DNA from: Blastobasis lacticolella
Lineage: Eukaryota; Arthropoda; Insecta; Lepidoptera; Blastobasidae
DNA length: 64,000 nt
Reading direction: 5' to 3'
NCBI GenBank assembly: GCA_905147135.1
Contig: LR990057.1
Span: forward strand, 6,324,001-6,388,000
Shown: piece by piece, positions 19,241-29,047 of the stretch
How the letters are laid out: every line of letters starts with the position of its first letter
Position numbering within the stretch: the first letter of the stretch is position 1
Notes under the pieces: generated by a model
The model's input: only the letters and a program-made list of their open reading frames with translations
Told to the model about the DNA's origin: nothing
The model's database searches: none
Translations under genes and position numbers: made by a program

Positions 19241-20110
19241 AGCAAGCTAGTGTATTATAAGTATAACATTTGTTTAACCCTTTAACCGTGCTCTATATTA
19301 GGGCAAGAGAAAACTGGCACTTTATACATATTTAAATTACATTGATATTAAAGACATTAACGGGGGCGTCGCTCGCGTTGAACCCTTTTGTTTGAAAGTC
19401 AACATTATCTTGAATTACATTTATGATGGTTGTAAGATTGACAGCGGTCCGAAACTATGAATGTTGGAGTGTTGAACTTCTTTCTCGTTCCTAGAATATT
19501 TTTTAAAATTATTAGTTTTTTTATGTAATTTTCATTTCGCCATCTTAAAAATATTGTCGCTAGGCTAAAAAGTTACTAAATTAGGCCATCGGCGTTGGCG
19601 CTGATCATTACCGTACATCTTCTACCCCCGGCTGATCCTCAAGCCCCCGACCCTGGTGCTGCTGGTCTGGGCGGCAGGTACGCTGTAGATGACGGCGTCC
19701 AACCGCCACTGGAACTTCACTCCCCCGCGCAGGCCATCAAAGGATTTTGAGGGTCGTTTTTATGTGGGTTTTATAGGTGGTGGTCACGGTGTTAGAGATT
19801 GAATCTAGACGCCTTCAAGGCTAGAGTGAATTGGTAGTTCCTAGCCAGGCCTCCAGGTAAGATGGCCGTTAAATGCCTGGCTAATCTAATTAAAAAATAT
19901 ATTATGTTTGGCGGACAGTTCGGTACAATGAACAATATGGCAGGATGGACATAGCGGTAGAGTGGTTCTTTCGAAAGAGTGGACATTTATGTACAGTAGA
20001 CGTATCATTTGGTGGACGATTGTAATGTGGACGTTCTAATACAGTGGATATTTTGACACAGTTAACCATGAGAACCTAAATGTAACAAAGTAGGTAACCG
20101 TAAAAAGGAG

Positions 20111-20231
20111 TAGGTAGAGCCCGCGCCAGAAGATTACTTTTAGGTTATGGCGTCTCTGTAATTCTTATTGGCTAGCAGTCAAAGCCCCCTTGTCATCCGC
20201 GAGCAAAGTAATCTGGCGCGCACTCTACCTA
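20111..20231. mobile_element. Short foldback MITE, 121 bp
   Basis: TAGGTAGAGCCCGCGCCAGA and its partner TCTGGCGCGCACTCTACCTA form imperfect inverted arms of about 25 bp, with TTAC and GTAA continuing the pairing. Confidence 0.6.
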
Positions 20232-20920
20232 TCTAGTAGGTACTTAATAAAATAAGTCTTAAGTAAATAAGTGCCTAAGTGATTTGTAAACAGCAGTGGC
20301 AGCATTTCATCAATAGATTTGTAGTTATCTTAAGTAGTAAGTTTAAAATCTAGAGTAGCCGCAGTAGGTATGCCACCGCGCTAAAGGCATCTACGTAAAT
20401 CACAATCCCTAATTTTGGCTAAGCCCTAGCAAATAGTAAGAAACACAGATATGCAAAATGTCACAACTTAGTTTCACCCTGGACTTTGGAAGTGCGAAAT
20501 AGGTAGTACCCTAATGGGTTGAGTTGCCATAAAATTTAAAAAAATACGAAGCAGTTCAAGATTGTTTTTGACTTCGACAACTTAAATAAGATTATTAATT
20601 ATATTATTAAGCTCTCTGAAGCGAATACTCTGTACAAGAATATGAAAATGTCTGTGTGCTCTATCTATGTGGGAAAATGGATCAAGTTAATGTCATTTCG
20701 ATATAAAAATACGTATCTGTCTAGCTGGGTAAACCTGACAAATAGACAGTTTCGCATTTAGGTATAGTAGTAGTGAGTAAGACTAAGCTATCCTACAAAG
20801 CTGGTAGGTATGCTATAAGGAGCGGATCTGTTTCGCATTGAGCAATGAGGTGTGTTGGATTTGTAATTAGATTAATAATATTTATAAATATTTATTTATA
20901 TTTTAGATACCCACATACAG

Positions 20921-20982
20921 CGTAGTTTATTCACTCTGCTCAGCGTAGGTAAAGCTATGCTGAGTAGAGTGAATTAACTACG
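20921..20982. ncRNA. 62-nt near-perfect hairpin of unknown nature
   Basis: CGTAGTTTATTCACTCTGCT pairs with its counterpart AGTAGAGTGAATTAACTACG. The arms are 28 bp with one T-T mismatch, two G-T pairs and a loop of about six. It could be a small MITE or a precursor-like hairpin; I call it a structure only. Confidence 0.4.
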
Positions 20983-21104
20983 AATTAGTGCTTAGTATAA
21001 TTAGGAAAATGTCGGTAGTTTTGGAAAGTGTGTAGTCAGGAAATCTAAGTTTATACCTGTAGGGCGCAAAGTACACATAGGTGTTGGGACACTTCTTTCG
21101 CACT

Positions 21105-21296
21105 AGTTTTGCATGAACGCTTAGATCAGAAACTACGCAACGGATTTTAATGCGGTTTTTATCAATAGTTAGAATGATTCAAGAGGAAGATTTATAAGTA
21201 AAAGAAAAAAGGGTAGGTAGGCATAAAGTAGGTGTAGGGTAGGCGTTAGGTAGGTGTAGAGTAGCTACGCGAACGAAGTCGCGCAGGGTCCACTAG
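21105..21296 (+). mobile_element. Non-autonomous Helitron, 3' part ending CTAG
   Basis: AACTACGCAACGGATTTTAA, GTAGGTAGG-type repeats, the short hairpin CGCGAACGAAGTCGCG and CTAG followed by T. The hairpin shortly before a CTRR end is the Helitron 3' signature. Confidence 0.7.
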
Positions 21297-21299
21297 TTA

Positions 21300-23150
21300 C
21301 TTTCTGTTTTTGAGATGCCACGCATGTAGGAAGGCCTTGTGTCTGGACGAATGTCGGCATTTCATCCTTTGAATGCATTGCGCCTTAAAGTTTTCGCAAT
21401 TTTTTTCTAAGTAGGTACTTAGGTGAATCCAGCGAAGTTTTATAAACCAAGCTTAGCTTGCTTTGCGTGCATTAACAATGTTATCAACACGACCTCCTTA
21501 ACTCCAAATTCATGATGCACTTAAAGCTAAACTAAATTAGTGATTTAAAATATGTGACAGGTACAATTATAGAAGATAAAATCTAAGAGTTTCACAATTT
21601 TAAAGTGTAATTAATTATAATAAGCTAGAATAGTATCGAAAACTACGATTAGAGAGTAGAAATCCTACATAATACGTAATGTCTGTACCAGCCAGAACTT
21701 TCAATCATTTTACCCGTTAATTCTACAATTATTTCAACATTTCCATCACCGTATCTTTGGTTTTACATCTCATTTAGGTACCTTAGTACGCAAGCAATAA
21801 TATGATTTATATGTTTCATCTTGTACTTTTCAGTTGTATTTAAAGTATTACAGATATGGAATGAATATTTCTTTCTAACAATTAGAAGAAAGTAATTCGA
21901 GTTTAGGTACAAATAAATATAGGATGTCTCTGATTTTAAATTACACATTAAGTGTACAATTCCTTCATGAACATAATATTGCTTTAAATGCTTCAAATAC
22001 TTATTATTACATTAACAACATGTTTTTCGTTTCAAATTTAAACGAAACTATGAGGTTTGTTTTAGGTAAACATTTATCAAAACAAGACGGATGTTACATT
22101 TAAATTTGTTATTATATTATTCCATACTCTCCCGTCTTTTCAAGTTGGATTTATTTCCTGCCATTTCTCAGGTAAGAACATAGACAAAATATTTTCATAA
22201 TATTAGCAAACCTACATATTATCACTGAGGACCTTTACATCATATTTTCCAACTGTAATATCCAACAACTCTACATCAAATTGTCATGTTTGCCATTCAA
22301 TACCCCACGGCTTCGTTGATTTTCTTAACATTAAGTTAACCTATCAAATGGCTTTATCAAAGGCGAAATTTCACAATTCCCAAAGGCGATTATTACTGTA
22401 AGTCACATTTATAATTACGTTAATGGGTTAACAAAGGTATAAAACAATACAATGTAGGTCAGAGGTAGGCATATTCTACCCTCAATTCCATTATTTACTG
22501 CAAATTTATTTTTATTTATGCCGAGGTAAATGACTTAGCAACAAGAACAATAGGCAGAGGAACGTAAGTTTTGCGAGCTAAGTAGGTAATCCTTATTCAG
22601 TCGGCCTGAGATTTAGATTTGGCTATTGTTAAGTTGCTCTGAGCTTGGTAAACATTTAATGCTGTATTATAAAAGAAATCCAAGAGCATAAGTGCATGAC
22701 TTTAAAAATCATATTCCTCTGCACTATTGTGCAGTTGTTAAACAGCTTTTATAGCATTTTTATAACTTTTTTTATTATGTAAAAATACCTTGATGGTAAA
22801 GGACGAGTCCTTTGGGCATAAAGAACAGATAATGCTTTTATCTTTTAACAGACTGATTTTGGCTACAAAACACCACATGTGTAGGTATGTTGCTGTAGCG
22901 GCAAAGGAAAAATTTCATAAGTGTAATAATTTTCTTGAAGTGGTAATGCACTTATACACTTGCACTGTATAAATAGAATCTGGCAAGAAGGAGCTGCAGT
23001 GCAGGCATGAGGGGATCACAATGTTTAAATAACTACGCTTTAGCACACGAAGCGTAGTACCTTACTTACAAGCACATTGATATTTCCGCTCAGAAATTTT
23101 ATTATCAGCTCAACTGCTGACCATTCGGAGTTAGTACCAAAATGATAGAG
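21300..23150. other. Intergenic AT-rich sequence, nothing recognised
   Basis: Only short, low-complexity open frames. Confidence 0.45.
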
Positions 23151-23274
23151 AAACTAGCGAACTAAAATGTCTAGTGCAAACTACGCAACCTATTGCTTCA
23201 TTCGTTACCTTTCTGGTTCTTGTGTTTTACGAAACTATGAACGAACTTACGCAGCCCAGTCGCACTGTGCTTTC

Positions 23275-23700
23275 AAGCTCGAACCCTTGGGTACTGTTGC
23301 ATCATACTCCCCAAAGTTCGACCGTTTTTCAGTATTGATACACCATACCATACCTTCGCACCGTACTTTCCCGAAGCCTGAACTTTTGCCAATATTGATT
23401 CGCCATACTCCGAAGCCAAGCAGCTATCCATAATGTTTTCTCGTCTTCCCTGAAGCCCGTATTCTTGCGGGTACTGGTGCACTGCCATTGCGAGTGCCAT
23501 GCCATCTCTCTTCCAAGATGCGCGGGCGAACGTTTGTCAAAATTGTTGCACCATACTTTTCCGAACTATGCCATACCTTCGCACGGTACTTTATAAAAGC
23601 CTGACAATTCCGAAGCGTAACTCCTGTCCGTAACATTTTATCGTCCCCGAAGCCAGAGTACAAACAGTACAGAGGTACTGTCATTGCGAGCGCCATGCGG
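23275..23700. repeat. Degenerate tandem duplication, period roughly 230 bp
   Basis: Blocks CCATACCTTCGCACCGTACT (23348) and CCATACCTTCGCACGGTACT (23571) recur with flanking similarity: GTTGCATCATACT against GTTGCACCATACT, and CATTGCGAGTGCCATGC against CATTGCGAGCGCCATGC. Minus-strand frames of 75 and 116 residues over the two copies share MALAM and KVWxxxxKxG patterns, but there is no known domain. Confidence 0.6.
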
Positions 23701-23798
23701 AGGAGAACTCCGCGGGCGCAGGCGACGGGCGACGCGCGTGCTATGAGCAGCGTTGGGCGGCGCGGGACCTGCAATGTGTGGTTTATTTTATATTATTA

Positions 23799-23885
23799 GT
23801 TTTCTGGCACCCATAATACAAGCTTTGCTTACTTTGGGGCTAGATGGCGCTGTGTGAATTGTTTAAGCATATTTATTTATATTTT
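23799..23885 (+). mobile_element. SINE family 2, tail only
   Basis: GGCACCCATAATACAAGCTT through GGGGCTAGATGGCGCTGTG and AGCATATTTATTTAT matches the 3' part of family 2. Confidence 0.75.
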
Positions 23886-23977
23886 TATTATTGGTTTAAC
23901 AACACACGAAACTTTTTTAAACGATTACAGCTAAACAGGTTATAAAACATTTTTCAAAACATACTTTATTTTATGAA

Positions 23978-24210
23978 TACTAATCGATGCTCTTACGGTG
24001 AGGGAAAACATCGTGATGAAAACTGCACTTTAGGCGACTGAATGTGTAACCATGATTGAATCTCGTCAAGTTCTCCTGTAAACAGTGTCACTGAGATCAG
24101 ATGGCAGTCGCTCTTACCTGATCTGCCAAACCCGGAATCATGGTCATGGCGGACCACGGGCCCTCGTATGCGAGAACACAACCGGGACTTAAACGCCAGG
24201 ATGATGACTA
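23978..24210 (+). mobile_element. SINE family 1, head truncated
   Basis: Has TGCTCTTACGGTGAGGGAAA, GATCTGCCAAACCCGG and GAACACAACCGGGACTT, ending GCCAGGATGATGAC. Confidence 0.85.
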
Positions 24211-24315
24211 TTTTTAATATTTAAGAGACCGACATTCAAGCGTGTTTGTAAAAAACCTTAACTGAATAAACGTGATTTGATTTGATTTGAGATTCTAGCG
24301 TAACATTTTTTTTAT

Positions 24316-24573
24316 TTATAAATATATAAACAAATAATCGTGGACAAATTCACACAGCGCCATCTAGCCCCAAAGTAAGCAAAGCTTGTGTTATGGCTGC
24401 TATATAACTGATAAACTACTTATATACTTTTTAAATACATACTTATTATACATAGAACACCCAGACCCGTAACAGAAATTAAAATTCATCATTTCAATTT
24501 CTGCCCGGCCGGGAATCGAACCTGGGACCTCTTGCGTGGCAGACCGGCATGCTGACCACTGAACCACTCAGGT
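24316..24573 (-). mobile_element. SINE family 2, full copy
   Basis: Same as 3795-4049, including the CGGCCGGGAATCGAACCTGG B-box region and the AATATTTATTT-type end. Confidence 0.87.
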
Positions 24574-25224
24574 AATTTATGTTAATGCATAGTGTATGTA
24601 TGATGATATATGCGTCATGATGGTACATATTCCTTGTAAACCTTTCCACTGACGCTAATCTCAACCGACGAATCAACCGATCAATCAATACGCCCACATT
24701 TCGTTAGGTTATTGCAAATAAAAGAAATGTCCGCAGACCGCGCCAGATATCATTATCATTATAAGAACGAAGAATTACAGCCGCGTGGGCGAGCACCTAA
24801 TGCCATTCCGATTCCGTAGAAATGAGCGGCGAAGCTTGAATAAAGGCTCGGAATAATTGATGTAGAGATAGTCTGGATTGCGGTACTGATAATACATTTC
24901 TCAACGTATTTTAGGAGACAATGGAATTTGTTGCTAAGGGATATTACTGTGGATGGCACCGCTGATAAGTAAGAAGTAGGTATTATATTTATGTCACTAA
25001 GTCAAGTCAAAGATTGCTGATCCGCTGCCACTTGCGCCGCGTTACTGTGGGGACTATCGACGCGTGCACTTTTTAAAAGTAGCAGCGCAGTAAAACATAT
25101 ATTTTAAACAGGAAAGCACATTTTTATATCACTAATGTAGCAAACAAGCTTACGGCCTGCCCGATGGAAAACAGTCACCGCAGCCTATGGACAAAGTTCA
25201 GTGTTAGAAGTGGTCCTTAGTTGG

Positions 25225-25275
25225 TAGGTATATCGAGCAAGACCGGCCTTTGTGGAGACCTACGCCCAGCAGTAG
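25225..25275 (+). mobile_element. LINE 3'-end fragment
   Basis: GACCGGCCTTTGTGGAGACC and GCCCAGCAGT match the end of the better-preserved fragment at 51830-51990 (KDRPLWR). Confidence 0.45.
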
Positions 25276-25279
25276 CAGT

Positions 25280-27165
25280 AGGGCGTCTTTTGGCTTATAT
25301 GATTCGATTATATCAACTGCGCAACACGCACGGAATAGCGCGGCGTAGCACTTCGTAGCACGACGTAGCGGCAATGCAAAGACTTGGAGCTCATTCACCT
25401 TATCTTTGCGTAGTATTGCTGTGGTCATTGAGGGATTGTAGATGGGGACAACGGGCTGTGTAGGAGGGGACAAAGGATTGTCAATAAATTGTTTTCGCTG
25501 CTCCGACTGCTAACTCATGATTTATGTACTTTATCCGTAATTATTAAGTACTTTAGAACCTATAAGTAATAGAAATTAACACTACTTACTTACATCAATA
25601 ATATATATATAACCCGTACTTAGTTTGATCTACTTGACTTGACCTGCAATCGTACGTTGCTAATTAGTACGATCTCTTGACCTTTCTGTCAAACTTTATT
25701 TGACACTTCCGTTATAAGGCATTTTAATCTACAATAACCTACGTTGGAGACAGCTTTATATCCTTCTTCCGTAAGTAAAAGCAATTTTTATATAACTATC
25801 AATTTTACCATGAAAACGTAAGCAGACAGATACGTCTTTGAGATCTTACTGATAAGTAAGGAAGTTGCAAGTTTAGCCACTTGACGTATGTCAGAAGTTA
25901 GCCACTTATTTCCGACACGTGATTTGTCCTAATAAGACGGTTATACCGCTAAACATTCAGTTTCTTCGACTGTACCTACAGACTAACGTATTTTATTTTA
26001 AATGAGAATATACATATAGACATGTTTTACTAGCTTTTGCCCGCGGTTTTGCTCTTCTCCGATCACTAAACTACTTATATCAGTGCGCCAATCAACCATT
26101 AAAAATTAAAGATTAAAGCAAGGACGTAAAAAAAAAAAAATTTCACATTTATATTAGGTAAATACGATTACTTAATTGTAAATGCAACATACTTCTTTAC
26201 AGCAAACAACAGTAAAATAAAAACTATACTTATTAAAATAGATACCTAAATTAACATAAGCACTTGAAACACTTTCTTAGGTAGTTAAAATGGAGCAGTT
26301 AATGAACCGTGAACAATATAATGGTTAACAAAGCATGAATAGCGTGCAGTAAATAAAGAATACTGACGTGGAGTCTAGAAACAAAGGCGGTGGCGAACGA
26401 AGGCTACAGTTCTCGGATGTCGAGGGGTCGATTATGCTCTTCGTCGGGGTCGACTAAGTGGAGGCGCGAGTAGGGGTCGACTAGAGCGAATCGGGGTCCC
26501 AACTCACTGTAGGAATCACCCACGCGCATCCACCTCTAATGACGGTAGAACAGAAATGATTAAAATTAAAACAAACACACAAGCCGAGATACAATGAAAG
26601 TTTTTTTAAAATTGTTTCGATTTGAATAGTTTTTTGTCTAAAGTACAAAACAAAAAATATCGTTGGTATGACAAATAATACCTGCATTGCAATAAAACAA
26701 ATTCCGTGTTTGCCAAATGTCGATGGAACACGCGAATGCTGATAAATGATCGTGACTGCGAATATCATCGAATGTTAGAAATCGATGCCAACCAACATTG
26801 CACTATTTGAATTTGAACTCGACAAGAAAGTATTTAAATTTTTTTACTTTCTTATTTCTGCAGCCATTGGTTTTGATTGTCTGATTATCTGTTTAAATAA
26901 TGCCGTAGACAATCGTAGTTAAATAATTCAATGTTATCGATCATTGTCTCTCGGTTTACACAAAAAAGAAATGGGAGATAAAGAAAAAGGCTGAACCGGT
27001 ATGGTATCCGCTATGGTAAGCGTGAAATGACGTGCGATTTCACTGCTGATTAATTGTTTGTGCCTTGTGAGGGATTGGCACTGCGCCCATAATATTTTCG
27101 AAGCAAGGGATAAATGAGAGGTCTACGATGAGTATGGAAAATTGTGCTTTAGGAATGTCCTTGTT
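25280..27165. other. Intergenic sequence, no gene
   Basis: AT-rich. A reversed Helitron-like end (ACTAGCTTTTGCCCGCGG at about 26030) is present. No coding domain is recognised. Confidence 0.45.
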
Positions 27166-27172
27166 CACATAG

Positions 27173-27520
27173 GAGCGTCGGTGGCCGAGTGGTTAAGGTA
27201 TCCTACTCGTAAGCGAGAGGTACCGGGCATGAATCCCACTACGGCCATGTACCAATGACACATTACTAAGTTATGTACATTAGTTGAATGCTAACCGATG
27301 CTCTTACGGTGAGGGAAAACATCGTGATGTAACCTGCACTGAGTGTATAACCATGATCCAATCTGGTCAGGTTTCCCTGGTAGCAGGGTCACGGAGGTCA
27401 AATGGCAGTCGCGCCATTGTAACTATCTGATCTGCCAAATTGTGGATTATGGTCAAGGCTGACTCCGGGCCCTGGTGGGCGAGAGCACAACCGGGACATT
27501 AACGCCAAGATGATTATTTT
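27173..27520 (+). mobile_element. SINE family 1, full copy with tRNA-like head
   Basis: GAGCGTCGGTGGCCGAGTGG, then CTCGTAAGCGAGAGGTACCG. The B box is mutated (GGGCATGAATCCC). The body is as in 15735, and the tail ends GCCAAGATGATTATT. Confidence 0.88.
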
Positions 27521-27829
27521 TAATGTCCTTGTTTACAAAGATACCTTTTGACGATCCAGTGAACTGGAAGCTCTACATATTTTGCTTCAGATATGTTTCT
27601 GGTGACCCTGACTATCATCACAAGCAGCACGTACCATCGGGTTGTCTAGTACGTACCGCCGCTGAACAGGAATATTTGCACTACAGTGTAAGTAATCCGG
27701 TTTGAGGGATAAGTCAAGGGTGCCAGAGTTTATAAAGGAACCAAATCCTAAGTTCTTAACACAGTAATTACGTATTTGTGAAATTGGAACATTACACACA
27801 TTGTGTAGGTACGATATGGGTCCGTTTTA

Positions 27830-27985
27830 CGTATCATTAAATTCTAACAAACCTTCATACACAGACTGTATACTGTCTCGAAATCATAGTACAGAAGACA
27901 GTATATCAACCTACCCCAAACCAATATAAAAGGAGGTAACATTGCTATGCGCGTGTATAGAGACGGTTTTGGAAATGTAGGCGGA
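27830..27985 (+). repeat. Repeat with TATA-like block, relative of 905-980
   Basis: CAATATAAAAGGAG and ATGCGCGTGTATAGAGACG parallel AGTATAAAAGGAGC and ATACGCGTCTATATAGACG near 955. This might be a promoter region of a transposable element. Confidence 0.35.
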
Positions 27986-28613
27986 GATGGTTTTGCGTAC
28001 ATCGAAATACTCTTTACTGTACAATAAGAAACACCCTTAACACTTCGAATCGAACGAGATTCAAAGAAGATACTTATCGGGAACTCTAGACTAAAGTTGA
28101 GGGACAGTTCTGCCGTATGACTCCAACACCTGACGAGACGTCCTTCCCATGATCCTACCGATCTCCCGGACCTCTCTTTCCCAAAGGGTCCTGTTTGAAT
28201 ACCTGTAAATTCTATTTAAGTCCCATCAGTACTTAGTATCCACCTTCTACAATACCAATTTTGCGAGGCGAGAGTTTACGTACGCATGGTATCGTGTGAG
28301 GAGGGTGGAGGAGGAATAGGAGCAGACGAAGAGGAAGGAGAGGGAGAGAGGATGAGAGACCGCCGACGAGCAGATGAGTGTGTATATTATCAGCCCGTTA
28401 GGGAAGGGACTGATCAAGAGTTGTAGGTTTATAAGAAGTGCGCGCGCCCAAAAGATCCACCGGCAAGTATTCGCGCGCATCGTCCGCGATTAGGCCTGAC
28501 GCGGTATATTTAATGCTGACGTAGGACCATGAGAAGTACGTCGGTCAGGTGTTGTGGTGGGGTAGTTGTGGGAGTTTCCTTACGGAGTAGTGGTAAGGGA
28601 GACCTCATCCGCA

Positions 28614-28765
28614 ATGTCCCGGCTGTGCTCTCGCGTACGAGGGCCCGGAGTCAGCCTTGACCATGATCCAGGACTTCGCAGATCAGGTAATTTCAATGGA
28701 GCGATTGCCATCTGACCTCAGTGACCCTACTACAAGGGGAGCCTAACTCAATTGGATCATGGTCG
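28614..28765 (-). mobile_element. SINE family 1 fragment
   Basis: On the + strand: CGGCTGTGCTCTCGCGTACG, GACCATGATCCAGGACTTC and GATCATGGTCGG, i.e. the reverse complement of the family body. It lies just 3' of the DUSP22-like stop. Confidence 0.75.
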
Positions 28766-28838
28766 GAGGAGTCGTACGGGAGAACTGTCCTTCAAATGTA
28801 GTCTGCTGAGTTCCCACTGGTAGTAGGTCCAGCTCTCG

Positions 28839-29047
28839 TTACACCAATACCCCATACCTATGCGCGCCCCGGTGCGGCGAGCTGGGCGGCGAGTTGGCGG
28901 GCGAGAGCGCCGGCGTGGCGGGCGCGGAGGCGGCGCGACGGCGCGTGTACTCCGTGCCGCCCACCGCGATGGCCGTGCCGCCGCCCACCGGGTCCGTTAC
29001 GCGGGTCACGCTCAGCCCGGACGTGGAGCGGGATGGGCGGCCGGTGC
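28839..29047 (-). CDS. DUSP22: DUSP22-like last exon in window (disordered tail, putative stop)
   Basis: Acceptor ACTGATACAG before 29047 and matching phase. It reads [20 protein letters not shown], a Gly/Ala stretch, [20 protein letters not shown] and [17 protein letters not shown] before TAA at 28841-28839. GC is high at third positions and drops sharply outside. An alternative is splicing out at 28858 (AG followed by GTATGG) to an exon further left. The opposite strand is also open here and has a GTAAGT on its right side, so strand rests on phase, composition and agreement with the previous exon. I see no polyadenylation signal soon after the stop. Confidence 0.72.

Noticed and set aside
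24494..24573. tRNA gene at the right end of SINE family 2
   Set aside because: It is the head of a SINE with several copies and lacks a free-standing cloverleaf.
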